DNA of 64,000 nt from Paraburkholderia kirstenboschensis (GCF_904848585.1 NZ_CAJHCR010000018.1:1-64000), one strand, 5' to 3'. Counted from the stretch's first letter, positions 45,233 to 54,750 are shown. The notes: generated from the letters alone by a model not told the origin. Translations and numbers: made by a program.

Positions 45233-46228
45233 ATGAGCGGGAACGGCGTCGTCAAGGCTGCCATGCTGCTGATGGCGCTCGGTCCCGATGAGGCAGCCGA
45301 GGCCTTCCGCCATTTCGACCCGCGTGAGGTACGGAAGATCAGCTCGGCGATGGCAGCGCTGAAGAACGTCGCCCACAGTGACGTCGATGATGCGGTCTGC
45401 GACTTCATCGCACAGGCGCAAACTCACACCACGCTCTCGCTGGACGCGGACCAGTACATCCGTTCGGTGCTCAACCGCTCACTGGGGGAAGACAGGGCCG
45501 GTGCGGTTCTCGACCGCATCTTAGTGGGCGGCGATATTAGCGGTATTGAAGGGCTGAAGTGGATGGACCCGCCCGCCGTCGCGGAACTGATCAGGAACGA
45601 GCACCCGCAGATTATTGCGACAGTGCTCGTGCATCTCGAGCCCCAGCACGCCTCCCGGGTTCTGGCCTGCTTCGCTGAACGCACCCGCAACGATGCGCTC
45701 CTGCGGATAGCCACGCTGGACGGCATCCATCCTGCCGCATTGCGGGAACTCGACGAATCACTGAACGAACTCCTTGCGGGCGGCGTCACCGCCCAACGTC
45801 GCGGGTTGGGTGGGCCTCGGGTCGCTGCCGAAATCATCAATGATCTGTCGAGCCAGCAGGAAGACTCGGTGATTGGAAGCGTCCGCGATTACGACGACCA
45901 GCTGGCGCAACAGATCGTCGATGAGATGTTCAACTTCGAAAAGCTGCTCACGCTACATGACAGCTCAGTCCGGCGGCTGCTGAGCGACATCGACCTGCAG
46001 GCGCTCATCGTCGCACTGAAGATTGGCCCCCAGGAGCTGGTTGAGAAATTCATGCTGAACATGTCACAACGCGCGGCGGCCCTGTTTGCCGAAGACCTGG
46101 AAACGCGCGGACCCGTGCGCCTCTCCGAGGTCGAAATGCAACAGCGCGCAATCATGCAGGTAGCGCGACGGCTGGCGGAGTCAGGCGAGATAGCGCTGGG
46201 CGACAAGCCGGGTGAGGCATATGCCTGA
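45233..46228 (+). CDS. fliG: Orphan flagellar motor switch protein FliG
   Basis: This 331-residue, full-length FliG has the FliF-binding N-terminal domain (VVKAAMLLMALGPDEAAEAF, PREVRKISSAMA), the middle domain with the EHPQ motif at 123-126 and a C-terminal torque domain. Compared with E. coli FliG, the C-terminal helix keeps the Lys of ALK, Arg in NMSQRAA and the later Arg in RGPVRL, while the RDD motif reads AED (Asp to Glu, Asp kept). It therefore could contact the stator. No fliF, fliM, fliN or other flagellar gene lies in the window. It overlaps the downstream phosphodiesterase by eight bases. Confidence 0.92.
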   Translation: MSGNGVVKAAMLLMALGPDEAAEAFRHFDPREVRKISSAMAALKNVAHSDVDDAVCDFIAQAQTHTTLSLDADQYIRSVLNRSLGEDRAGAVLDRILVGGDISGIEGLKWMDPPAVAELIRNEHPQIIATVLVHLEPQHASRVLACFAERTRNDALLRIATLDGIHPAALRELDESLNELLAGGVTAQRRGLGGPRVAAEIINDLSSQQEDSVIGSVRDYDDQLAQQIVDEMFNFEKLLTLHDSSVRRLLSDIDLQALIVALKIGPQELVEKFMLNMSQRAAALFAEDLETRGPVRLSEVEMQQRAIMQVARRLAESGEIALGDKPGEAYA

Positions 46229-47771
46229 CCAGCTTCGTCGAAGCTCAGCGCGCCTGCCGCTGTTCCTGTGCATCGTCTGCGGCGCGGCGGTCATGCTCGT
46301 TGCGATCCTGTTCAGCGAATATCAGGCGAAGATCAGGGTAGCCGATCATGAGCAACTGATCGGTGACGATCTGGTTGAATCGGTTGACCGGATTCTGGAC
46401 GACGTCAGTTCACGACGCCGGGATGACCTTGCGGCGCTCGCTGGCAGACCTTGCAGCCAGGTCGGGGCGTCGCTGGCCGAGCTGGAAACCTATCTGCGGT
46501 ATGTCCGCGCCGTCGCGCTGGTGTCCGGCGACCGGCTTTACTGCTCTTCCGCGCTCGGACCCATCGATCTTCCCCTGTCGGAATATCCGCTCTCGGCGGG
46601 CCGTGGCGACAGCATCGGTCTTCTCGCCGAGACACCGTACCAGCCGGGTGTGCCGGTGCTCGTGATATTCAACCGGACCGCCCCCCACACGGGGGTGTTG
46701 TCGATCGTTGAAGGGGATTACCTCATGGATGCGCTCGCGCACGGTGTCCGGTATGGCGCGCAGACTGCGTCCATATCGGTCATGGATACGGGGCGAATTG
46801 ATGCCCATGGGGCGTTCGTGCCAGCGCCCGGACCCAAGGCCATTTATGCGACCCGCGTCGCGTCGCATAAATGGCCGTTTGCCATCCTGGTGTCGTCCTC
46901 CGGGGGGGTCATTTCGGGCATGTACTGGAAGTACAGAATCGCGGGCCTGGCGGCCGGACTGTTGCTTGACTGCCTGATCGCAGCGGCCTACCTGCTCACT
47001 TTTGCACCGCGGCGACTGTTGCTGAACGCAGTGCGTCGGGCACTTAGTCGCAACGAGTTCCATGTCGTCTACCAGCCGATTGTCGACACTGCCAGTCGCG
47101 AACTGGTTGGCGTCGAGGCGTTGCTGAGGTGGCAACACCCCAAATGGGGCGCAATAAGTCCGGCCTCATTTATGGAGGAAGTGGAGTCTAGCGAAATGCT
47201 GGGGCCGGTGACGCAGTTCGTGATGAGGATGGCAGTTGCCGAGATGAGCCAGCGACGACCCGCAGTCCCGCTACGAATTGCGGTCAATGTCGCGCCGGGC
47301 GACCTGGAACGCAGGGGCTTCGTCGCACAGGTCGAAGATTTGATCGTCGTGCTGCCAGCGGGCGTCAGTCTCGTTCTCGAGCTGACCGAACGGTTTCTGC
47401 TTGCGGGTAGCACGCGCATGGCAGCGATCTTCAACGCACTGAAGGCCAGAGGAGTCAGGTTTGCGATCGACGATTTTGGCACCCAGCACAGCAACCTGGA
47501 TCTGCTCGGCCGCTTCGAGTTCGACTATGTGAAGATTGACCGGCAGTTCGTAAACCAGGTCGACACCGGCGGCGCCGATCTTATTGCGGCTATGGTTTCT
47601 GTTGCGAAGCACTACGGGTTACAGGTCATTGCGGAGGGCGTCGAGACGGAATCCCAGCACGCCGCGTTGCTCGCAGCGGGAGTGCCATTCGCACAAGGGT
47701 ATCTTTATCAGAGGCCGGTGAGAGCGGAGCAACTCCCGCAGCGGCGGCATGAAAAAGCGATAACCTCCTGA
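46221..47771 (+). CDS. CSS-motif EAL c-di-GMP phosphodiesterase
   Basis: This protein of about 516 residues has a membrane helix at the start, a periplasmic CSS domain (Cys in GRPCSQVG and the CSS triad in LYCSSALG), a second helix (AGLAAGLLLDCLIAAAYLLT) and a cytoplasmic EAL domain. Catalytic residues are present: EALLRW, the Asn of INVAPGDLE, VLELTERF, AIDDFGTQHS, YVKIDRQFV, IAEGVETES and QGY. It should hydrolyse c-di-GMP, with activity set by the periplasmic redox state through the CSS cysteines. ATG 46221 was chosen; a GTG nine bases earlier is possible. The overlap with fliG implies translational coupling. Confidence 0.92.
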   Translation: MPDQLRRSSARLPLFLCIVCGAAVMLVAILFSEYQAKIRVADHEQLIGDDLVESVDRILDDVSSRRRDDLAALAGRPCSQVGASLAELETYLRYVRAVALVSGDRLYCSSALGPIDLPLSEYPLSAGRGDSIGLLAETPYQPGVPVLVIFNRTAPHTGVLSIVEGDYLMDALAHGVRYGAQTASISVMDTGRIDAHGAFVPAPGPKAIYATRVASHKWPFAILVSSSGGVISGMYWKYRIAGLAAGLLLDCLIAAAYLLTFAPRRLLLNAVRRALSRNEFHVVYQPIVDTASRELVGVEALLRWQHPKWGAISPASFMEEVESSEMLGPVTQFVMRMAVAEMSQRRPAVPLRIAVNVAPGDLERRGFVAQVEDLIVVLPAGVSLVLELTERFLLAGSTRMAAIFNALKARGVRFAIDDFGTQHSNLDLLGRFEFDYVKIDRQFVNQVDTGGADLIAAMVSVAKHYGLQVIAEGVETESQHAALLAAGVPFAQGYLYQRPVRAEQLPQRRHEKAITS

Positions 47772-48442
47772 ACAACGTTCGTGGCGTAGACCGTTTGAGA
47801 CCAGGAGTGCCAATCAATGTGAGCGAGCAGACGTTCGCTTCAGAACGTATCTTTGCCGGTGGGGCGACCCGGATGGCCGCCATGGGTCCGGTGACAGCCA
47901 TCCGCCACACCCTGCCGGCGCATCATTGACATAAAAGCTAAATCTTCAGGGGGCGGCCTCCCGCTACGGCCGCTTTCAGCGGCGGATTCAACCGGTGGAT
48001 GCAACACACTTCTATGGACATTGGAAGTCAAGCCCGTGGGTGGTCTGTTTTCCGTGGATCAGTTGTCTCCATTTAAGGGTGCTGCGAGGATGCCACATTT
48101 CATTTGTGACTCCTTTGTATAAGTCGGCACTTCAACAGGATCGAGGTCGGAGTGTTTGATCTGCGGGCGTTTGCCCCCTCTAACTTCTATCCGTGTCGGC
48201 ATCAGGCCGGTCACCCTATACCACATGTGCAGAGCGCTGGAACCTCTTCTCACCTAATTCGAAGGCGACACACAGGCAAGCGGTGATCGTCGTATCCCGC
48301 CCCTGAAGGGCTGTGTCAGGCGCATCCATTTGCGTACTCCTTTCGAAAAACGGGTGTCGGAATCCTCGTTCTACTCCAGGAGCTTAATTCCGCGGCCCTT
48401 CCATAGCATCTAGAAGCTGCGCAAGCAGTGGGAGTGTCGCAG
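47772..48442. other. Region without a recognisable gene
   Basis: This 670-bp stretch follows the phosphodiesterase. No coding content, IS end or clear terminator was seen. Confidence 0.4.
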
Positions 48443-48610
48443 ATGAAACAGCGACGCCGGATTTACAGCGAGAAGCAGAAAGCACTGATGTGGGAGCGTT
48501 GGCGCAAGGGCATTCTCTGCAGAAGATCGCCCAGCTTTTTGATCGTAACCACTCGTCAGTCCACGGGATTCTGGCTGAGACAGGTGGAAGCGTCGCAGAC
48601 CGTCAATAGT
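48443..48610 (+). pseudogene. IS30-family transposase N-terminal remnant
   Basis: The start MKQRRRIYSEKQKALMWERW, then in a second frame GHSLQKIAQLFDRNHSSVHG and ILAETGG, forms the helix-turn-helix of IS30-type transposases. A one-base change at the KG codons breaks the frame and a stop follows at 48610. The rest of the element is missing. Confidence 0.8.
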
Positions 48611-48679
48611 GCGGCGTCACCCGCTCGAGGATTTCATGGTCGAGGCCGAACGCGAATTGACCAATTTACTTGGCACGTG

Positions 48680-48729
48680 CGAGTTGACGACCTTACTTCG
48701 CTGCCGAATGAAGTAAGGTCGTCAACTCG
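48680..48729. repeat. Perfect 20-bp hairpin with 10-base loop
   Basis: Arms 48680-48699 (cgagttgacgaccttacttc) and 48710-48729 are exact inverted complements around a 10-base loop. Neither side is followed by a T run, so it is not a standard terminator. It lies between the IS30 remnant and the 3' end of phnM, which is transcribed toward it. Possible roles are a small mobile-repeat end, a recombination substrate or an mRNA 3' stabiliser; none is shown. Confidence 0.75.
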
Positions 48730-48866
48730 GAGCTTCCAGCCTGCCCCTGCGGGCATTGGCCGGTGACAACAATTCTTCGCGCTACCGCTGTCTGTGATGT
48801 CTGCACCGAGGAGAAGGTTTGGGAACGGAAGTCAAGAACCACCTTCCACGGTTTGTTCCTGCTTGA

Positions 48867-50000
48867 CTACGCGACGCGGTTTCCCTCCACGAAGGTCGCG
48901 CGCGGAATAGGCAGCCGATCTGACATTGCGACTCGTGCAAAGTCGGCTCTCAACCCGACCGCGATGGCGCCACGATCCGTCATGCCCGCCGCATTGGCCG
49001 GCGTCGATGAAACCGTGCGCATTGCTTGCGGCAGGGACCAGCCTGCTTTGTCGACCAGATCGAAGGTGGCCGTCAGCAAACTCGACGGTACGTAGTCCGA
49101 AGACAAAATGTCGAGCAGCCCCGACTTCGCCATCTCCAACGCGGAGACGTTGCCCGAGTGCGATCCGCCGCGCACGATGTTCGGTGCACCCATAATGGTC
49201 GAAATTCCGCGCTCGCGCGCTGCCTTCGCCGCGACGAGCGTGGTCGGGAATTCAGCGAGCACAATGCCGTTTTCCGCTGCTTCGAGAACATGTTCGACAG
49301 ATGTATCGTCGTGACTTGCGAGCGGCAGGCCACGCGATTTGCAGCGGGCGACAATCTCCGCTCGATGAAGCCGCGCGTAACGCTGCTGGTCGTCGGTCAG
49401 TTCGTTCAGCACGGTGTCCGCCTGCTCATCGGTCCATTTGCCGTGACGTTCCTGGTACTTGCGCCATTGCACCGGGTCGTGCCATTGACGTTGGCCCGGC
49501 GTATGGTCCATCACCGAAACGAGCCGCAGCAGACGGTGTGAAACCAGGCCATCGAAAACTTCGAGCACGTCGGCGGCCGCGATCTCGCAGCGCAGATGCA
49601 GGAAGTGATCCACGCGCAGCACGCCCTGCCCCGCGAGGCGTTCGATGGCGTGCGCGTTGTTGGTCTGGAGCTCCTTGCCGCGCACACCCACGCCGCCGCG
49701 CGAGCCGATACCCAACGCATCGAAAACAGTCGTAATCCCCGCGCTCGCCACTTGCGCGTCATGCACCACAATCGCAGCATCGGAATTCCACAGCACGCCG
49801 GGGCGCGGCGCGATATGTTTTTCGATGTTATCCGTGTGCAGTTCCACGAGACCAGGCAGCAGGTAATCGCCGCCCCAGTCTTCTGCGTCGCTGGCTGAAG
49901 TCGTACCCGGCGCGACGTCTGAAATGCGTCCATTGACGACGCGTACAACCCCTACGAACTCTTCGTCCCGAGTGACGATTCGCGCATTCTTGATCAGCAT
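48867..50000 (-). CDS. phnM: Ribose 1-methylphosphonate 5-triphosphate diphosphatase PhnM
   Basis: The 377-residue amidohydrolase removes pyrophosphate from the 5-triphosphate made by the PhnGHIL step, giving the PhnJ substrate. Family features are GDYLLPGLVELHTDNIEKHI with its metal-binding His, LPLASHDDTSVEHV, ILAEFPTTLVAAKAAR-like strands, and IMGAPNIVRGGSHSGNVSAL. The length equals that of E. coli PhnM. The ATG overlaps the phnL stop. It is the last gene of phnGHIJKLM. Confidence 0.95.
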   Translation of the reverse strand: MLIKNARIVTRDEEFVGVVRVVNGRISDVAPGTTSASDAEDWGGDYLLPGLVELHTDNIEKHIAPRPGVLWNSDAAIVVHDAQVASAGITTVFDALGIGSRGGVGVRGKELQTNNAHAIERLAGQGVLRVDHFLHLRCEIAAADVLEVFDGLVSHRLLRLVSVMDHTPGQRQWHDPVQWRKYQERHGKWTDEQADTVLNELTDDQQRYARLHRAEIVARCKSRGLPLASHDDTSVEHVLEAAENGIVLAEFPTTLVAAKAARERGISTIMGAPNIVRGGSHSGNVSALEMAKSGLLDILSSDYVPSSLLTATFDLVDKAGWSLPQAMRTVSSTPANAAGMTDRGAIAVGLRADFARVAMSDRLPIPRATFVEGNRVA

Positions 50001-50785
50001 TTTTGTAAGTTCTTCGTAGTCGTGGCCGCCTGCGAGGCGGGAGCATTGAGTTGAACCAAACGAGTAGCGACGCGTTCACGCGTATCGTCGTCGTGGAAAA
50101 TACCGACGATCGCCGCGCCACGCTGGCGCGCTTCGACGATGAGATCGGCAACCACTTGCCGGTTCTCAGCATCGAGCGATGCCGTTGGTTCGTCGAGTAG
50201 CAAAAGAGGCTGCCCGGCGATCAGCCCACGGGCGATGTTGATACGTTGTTGCTCACCACCCGAAAACGTGGCCGGTGCGAGCGTCCACAATCGACGCACC
50301 ACATTCAGGCGCTCAAGCAAGACACCGGCGCGTTCGCGCGCTTCATCTTCATTCATGCCACGCGACACGAGCGGTTCGCTGACGAGATCGATTGATGAAA
50401 CTCGCGGAATGGCGCGCAGGAACTGGCTGACGTAACCCATGGTCGTGCGGCGCAGGCGGATCACGTCGTGCGGGTGCGCGTCCGAAAGAGATAGAAACCC
50501 GCAAGCGCTGCTCTCATCGCGAACCGTAACCGCGCCGCGTGTCAGCAAATAGTTGCCATACATGCAACGCAGCAAGGTGCTCTTGCCGACCCCCGAGGGT
50601 CCCGACAACACCACGCATTCGCCGCGCTCCACATCGAGCGATACGCCGCTCAGCGCCGCAATGCTCACCCCGCCCTGCTGGTGCAACGTGAAGGTCTTTT
50701 CTACGCCGCGTGCGCGCAGCATCAACGTTTTTCGTTCGGCAAAGGCAGCGGCGTCGGCAAGTTCATTGAATATATTGGCATTCAT
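49994..50785 (-). CDS. phnL: C-P lyase ABC-type subunit PhnL
   Basis: The 263-residue ATP-binding protein has Walker A GPSGVGKST, the signature FSGGEQQR and Walker B LLLLDEPTAS. PhnL works with PhnGHI to make the ribose 1-alkylphosphonate triphosphate from ATP; despite its fold it is not a transporter. It starts nine bases after the phnK stop. The N-terminal extension of about 25 residues is longer than in E. coli. Confidence 0.95.
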   Translation of the reverse strand: MNANIFNELADAAAFAERKTLMLRARGVEKTFTLHQQGGVSIAALSGVSLDVERGECVVLSGPSGVGKSTLLRCMYGNYLLTRGAVTVRDESSACGFLSLSDAHPHDVIRLRRTTMGYVSQFLRAIPRVSSIDLVSEPLVSRGMNEDEARERAGVLLERLNVVRRLWTLAPATFSGGEQQRINIARGLIAGQPLLLLDEPTASLDAENRQVVADLIVEARQRGAAIVGIFHDDDTRERVATRLVQLNAPASQAATTTKNLQKC

Positions 50786-50794
50786 TTCAGGCTC

Positions 50795-51583
50795 TCAGAC
50801 TGGCAGCACGGACGCAACCAGCGTCTGCGTATAAAAATGTTGCGGATCGTCCAGCACCTGGTCCGTCAGTCCGCTCTCCACCACGCGCCCATCCTTCATC
50901 ACCATCAGGCGATGGGCAAGCAGACGAGCCACGCCAAGATCGTGCGTCACGATCAGCGCTGCGAGGTGCAGTTTTCCCGTCAATGTGCGAAGTAGATCCA
51001 GCAAGCGCGCCTGCACGGATACATCGAGCCCGGCCGTTGGTTCATCCATGAACACGAGGCGTGGCTTCGTTACCAGATTGCGCGCAATTTGCAGCCGCTG
51101 CTGCATGCCGCCCGAGAACGCGGACGGCAACTCGTCGATACGCGAGGCGTCCAGTTCGACCTGGCTCATCCAGTCGGACGCTATATCGCGAAGCTTGCCG
51201 TAATGTCGCGCGCCGTTCGCCATCAAAGGTTCGCCAATGTTCGCTCCCGCCGACACACCATGACGCAAACCATCGCGGGCATTCTGATGCACAAAGCCCC
51301 AGTCGGTACGAGCAAGCATGCGCCGCCGCGGCATGGGCAGCCTGAACAGGTCCAGCACTTCATGTTCAGCCGTACGGTACGTCAACGTGCCGTCGTCTGC
51401 GGGCGTGCGCAACGCGAGCGCGTTCAGCAAGGTCGATTTCCCCGATCCCGATTCTCCGACAATGCACAACACTTCGCCCGGGTAGATGTCAATGTCCACA
51501 TCGGTGCATCCGCCTCTTCCGTTGTAACGTTTGGTGAGTCCTCGCGCGCTGAGCAGCGGGACCATTGACGTTGAAGTATTCAT
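50795..51583 (-). CDS. phnK: C-P lyase ABC-type subunit PhnK
   Basis: The 262-residue ABC-type protein has Walker A GESGSGKST, the signature FSGGMQQR and Walker B RLVFMDEPTAG. PhnK binds the PhnGHIJ core complex next to PhnJ. WGFVHQNARDGLRHGVSAGA is characteristic of PhnK as opposed to oligopeptide transporters. The start overlaps the phnJ stop. Confidence 0.95.
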   Translation of the reverse strand: MNTSTSMVPLLSARGLTKRYNGRGGCTDVDIDIYPGEVLCIVGESGSGKSTLLNALALRTPADDGTLTYRTAEHEVLDLFRLPMPRRRMLARTDWGFVHQNARDGLRHGVSAGANIGEPLMANGARHYGKLRDIASDWMSQVELDASRIDELPSAFSGGMQQRLQIARNLVTKPRLVFMDEPTAGLDVSVQARLLDLLRTLTGKLHLAALIVTHDLGVARLLAHRLMVMKDGRVVESGLTDQVLDDPQHFYTQTLVASVLPV

Positions 51584-52455
51584 ACGTCCTCCCGACCATT
51601 AGCGCCGCGGTATTCCAGACAGTAGTCAGTATCCGAACAGACGAACATGCGTTTGCCTTCGTCATCCACGATCATCTCGTCCAGGAAACTTTCACGCGAT
51701 CCACACAGCGCACACTTGTGTTCCCATCGCTGGATGCTGAACGGATGATCCTCGAAATCAAGGCTCTTGACCTTTGTGTAAGGCGGAATGGCGTAGATGC
51801 GCCGCTCGCGACCCGCGCCGAATAGCTGCAACGCGGGGTTCATGTGCATCTTTGGATTGTCGAACTTGGGGATTGGCGAAGGCGACGAGAGATAGCGGTC
51901 GTTCACCAAGACAGGGTAGTCGTAGGTTGTTGCGATGCTGCCATGCTGCACGATGTCCTCGTAGTACTTCACATTGATCAGCCCGTAGTCGGCCAGCGAG
52001 TGAAGCTTGCGGCATTCGGTCACGCGCGGTTCGAGCCGGTATAGCGGCTCAGGCATCGGAACCTGATACACGATGATCTGCGCATCCGTCAGCGGCGTTT
52101 CCGGAATCCGGTGACGCGTCTGAATGATCGATGCGTCCACGGTTCGCATGGTGGTTGCAATGGCGGCCGTGCGCGCGAAAAAACGCCGGATGTTGACGGC
52201 GTTGGTCGTCTCGTCGGAGCCCTGGTCGATGACCTTCAGCGTATCGCTACGCCCAATGATCGCCGAGGTCACCTGCAACCCTCCCGTTCCCCAACCGTAA
52301 GGCAACGGCATTTCTCGCGATGCGAACGGTACCTGATGACCTGGAATTGCAACGGCTTTCAGCAACGCACGACGGATCATGCGCTTGGTTTGCTCATCGA
52401 GGTAAGCGAAGTTGTAGCCTTGCGCAATCGCGCTTTCCTGCGTACGCGCGTTCAT
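51580..52455 (-). CDS. phnJ: C-P lyase PhnJ (radical SAM)
   Basis: The 291-residue enzyme cleaves the carbon-phosphorus bond of ribose 1-methylphosphonate 5-phosphate. The C-terminal cysteine set is C-x2-C-x21-C-x5-C, as in known PhnJ proteins, where it ligates the 4Fe-4S cluster and supplies the radical Cys. YNFAYLDEQTKRMIRRALLK and MPLPYGWGTGGLQVT are typical. ATG 52455 overlaps the phnI stop; the open frame upstream is antisense-like and not conserved. Confidence 0.96.
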   Translation of the reverse strand: MNARTQESAIAQGYNFAYLDEQTKRMIRRALLKAVAIPGHQVPFASREMPLPYGWGTGGLQVTSAIIGRSDTLKVIDQGSDETTNAVNIRRFFARTAAIATTMRTVDASIIQTRHRIPETPLTDAQIIVYQVPMPEPLYRLEPRVTECRKLHSLADYGLINVKYYEDIVQHGSIATTYDYPVLVNDRYLSSPSPIPKFDNPKMHMNPALQLFGAGRERRIYAIPPYTKVKSLDFEDHPFSIQRWEHKCALCGSRESFLDEMIVDDEGKRMFVCSDTDYCLEYRGANGREDV

Positions 52456-53552
52456 GCTGCGTTCTCCAACTGCTCTTTTTCCCGCCCCGCGCGCAGCCGC
52501 CGCAGCAACTCGAGCTCCGACTGAAAGTCTACGTAGTGCGGCAATTTCAGATGTTGCACGAAGCCCGATGCTTCCACGTTGTCGCTGTGGGACAGGACGA
52601 ACTCGGCGTCCTGGGTCGGCGACGCAACCGTCTCTCCAATATCGGGCGCGCGCAGCGAGCGGTCGACGAGTGCCATCGCCATCGCCTTGCGCTCCGAGTG
52701 TCCGAACGCGAGTCCGTAACCTTGTGTAAAAGTCGGAGGCACGTCGCCGCTGCCGGCGAACTGATTGATCATCTGACATTCGGTGACTTCCATGTCGCCG
52801 ATCTCAATCGAGAATCCCAATTCTTCTATGTCCATTTCGACCGCGACTTCGCCGTTGCGAATCTCGCCCGCGAACGGATGCGTGTGCGAATAGCCGCGCT
52901 GCGTTGCATAGCCCAACGCAAGCAGGAAACCTTCGTCGGCGCGTGCGAGGTTCTGCAGGCGAACGGTACGATCGGCGGGAAACGTCAGCGGTTCGCGAGT
53001 GATATCGCCTGGTTCGGGCGCATCAGCATGCGCCCTTTCCTGCTCAATCAGGCCTTCCTTGTCGAGCATGGCCAGCACGCGCGGCATAGGGTCTTGCTTC
53101 CATGACGGCTCATCGATGTTCTTTTCGTTATCGGACGCGGCACCTTCGGCAAGCAATTTGAAATTCAGAAGTCGCTGTGTGTAATCGTAGGTTCCACCCA
53201 GGATCTGACCACCGGGGATGTCCTTGAATGCCGCCGAGATCCGCCGCTCGACGCACATCTCTTCTGTATCGATCGGTAGCGTATAGCCGAATCGCGGCAA
53301 CGTCGTCCGGTAAGCGCGCAGCAAAAAAATCGCCTCGACCAGATCGCCCGCCGCCTGTTTGATCGCGAGGGCGGCGAGTTCTTCGTCGTAGACCGATCCC
53401 TCCGTCATCACACGCGCGACGGCAAGCCGGAGTTGCTCGCGAATCTGGCTGACGCTGAGTTCTGGCAACGCCTGATCGCCACGGCGTTTGTCCGCGAGCA
53501 GATCCCATGAGCGTTCGATCGCACGTTCGCCACCTTTGACTGCGACGTACAT
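52452..53552 (-). CDS. phnI: C-P lyase core subunit PhnI
   Basis: The 366-residue protein is the nucleosidase-like core subunit that couples phosphonate to the ribose of ATP together with PhnG, H and L. MYVAVKGGERAIERSWDLLA and KQAAGDLVEAIFLLRAYRTT, then LPRFGYTLPID, are typical. ATG 53552 shares its first base with the phnH stop (TGATG), supporting translational coupling. Confidence 0.95.
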   Translation of the reverse strand: MYVAVKGGERAIERSWDLLADKRRGDQALPELSVSQIREQLRLAVARVMTEGSVYDEELAALAIKQAAGDLVEAIFLLRAYRTTLPRFGYTLPIDTEEMCVERRISAAFKDIPGGQILGGTYDYTQRLLNFKLLAEGAASDNEKNIDEPSWKQDPMPRVLAMLDKEGLIEQERAHADAPEPGDITREPLTFPADRTVRLQNLARADEGFLLALGYATQRGYSHTHPFAGEIRNGEVAVEMDIEELGFSIEIGDMEVTECQMINQFAGSGDVPPTFTQGYGLAFGHSERKAMAMALVDRSLRAPDIGETVASPTQDAEFVLSHSDNVEASGFVQHLKLPHYVDFQSELELLRRLRAGREKEQLENAA

Positions 53553-54211
53553 CAGGCCACCTCCACGCGTGTTGTGCGGGGCAGGCCGATCACCGAGCCA
53601 CCATGCACGAAGTAGCAATCGACACCGCAAGGAAAGTCGCTCGCAAGTTGCGCCCGCTTGTCCCAGAACGAGGCCGGAACGCCTTCCACGCAAACCGTTT
53701 GCGACTCACGGATTCCGGGGCCGCGCCACGTCGTCGGCGCGCCGCTTGTCAGCGAGTTCACCCGGATGAACAACATCGCGGCCGTTTCCGGCGTCTCGGG
53801 TTCGCCAAGCGAAAAGTCATCGATTGATGGCATCGAAAAGGCGTCGTCGAGATAGGCGAATACGGCTTCCGAACACTCACGCGTCACCGGGGCGCCGGTA
53901 TGGAAGCGCAGCGCGTCGCTCAATGAACGATGTTCATGCTGCAGTAGCACCGGCGTCGAATAGTCGGCGAGCGCGAGCAGTGCGGCGTAGGCCGCGAGCG
54001 GCACATGTTTCTCTTGCTTCTGGTTCGTAAGGGTCGGCATCACTGCGTCAATGGAGACAATCTTGCCGGGCCGGGACAATGCATCCAGCAGCGAGCGAAA
54101 TACACCCTGCGAATCATGGACGGTGTCGGCGAAACCGGGCGTAAGCGTCGACAGGTCGATGCCCGCGCTCGCGTCCCGCGCGCCCGGCCATGGATTATTG
54201 CTTTGCATCAT
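53552..54211 (-). CDS. phnH: C-P lyase core subunit PhnH
   Basis: The 219-residue protein belongs to the PhnH family, a pyridoxal-enzyme-like fold without cofactor, and forms the PhnGHIJ core. GFADTVHDSQGVFRSLLDAL and SRPGKIVSI open the protein, and FPCGVDCYFVHGGSVIGLPR closes it. The start overlaps the phnG stop. Confidence 0.95.
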   Translation of the reverse strand: MMQSNNPWPGARDASAGIDLSTLTPGFADTVHDSQGVFRSLLDALSRPGKIVSIDAVMPTLTNQKQEKHVPLAAYAALLALADYSTPVLLQHEHRSLSDALRFHTGAPVTRECSEAVFAYLDDAFSMPSIDDFSLGEPETPETAAMLFIRVNSLTSGAPTTWRGPGIRESQTVCVEGVPASFWDKRAQLASDFPCGVDCYFVHGGSVIGLPRTTRVEVA

Positions 54212-54699
54212 TCACCTCTCACCATCGTGAAGAATTCAACTTTCGTAGCCGCCGCACGTGCCTGTTTTTGCTGTCGGGTTTCGGCAATGCGTGCAGCCAG
54301 CGGTGCAATCACGTGCTGCTGCATGCGCGCTTCGAACGCCGGCATTTGCAGCAGCGCATCAGCTAACGCCGCAAGCGTTGCCCGCTCCTTGTCGCGTCCC
54401 ATATGAACCGCCATGCCGACCGTTGCGCGCCCGTCATCGGACCGGACGCGCAGCGTTGCGCGCGTGACGGTCGCTTCGCCGAGATTGAATGCGTCGCCCG
54501 AGCCACCGACGCGTCCGCGCACCATCGCGAGGCCGATATCCGGCGCACGCAGCCAGTCGAAATGCGGTGGACCGTCTGCGCCGAGCGCCGAGTTCATTGC
54601 TTCGTTCATTCGGGCGAGCGGCGTACGCGCCAGGATCGCGAGCCATTCGCGCCGGGTGGCTTGCCGCGCCAACTCGGACGGCCGCGCAGAAATGTTCAT
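54208..54699 (-). CDS. phnG: C-P lyase core subunit PhnG
   Basis: The 163-residue protein is the first gene of phnGHIJKLM. RREWLAILARTPLARMNEAM and FNLGEATVTRATLRVRSDDG are characteristic. ATG 54699 has a gagg site; a TTG six bases earlier also fits. It is divergent from phnF, with a candidate operator in between. Confidence 0.93.
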   Translation of the reverse strand: MNISARPSELARQATRREWLAILARTPLARMNEAMNSALGADGPPHFDWLRAPDIGLAMVRGRVGGSGDAFNLGEATVTRATLRVRSDDGRATVGMAVHMGRDKERATLAALADALLQMPAFEARMQQHVIAPLAARIAETRQQKQARAAATKVEFFTMVRGE

Positions 54700-54750
54700 C
54701 GTCAACCTCGTGTTTTGATGGTGCCGTAATTTGCATGCCGCATTGAATTA

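Noticed and set aside
48680..48729. Long hairpin considered as the phnM terminator
   Set aside because: There is no T run after the stem on the minus strand.
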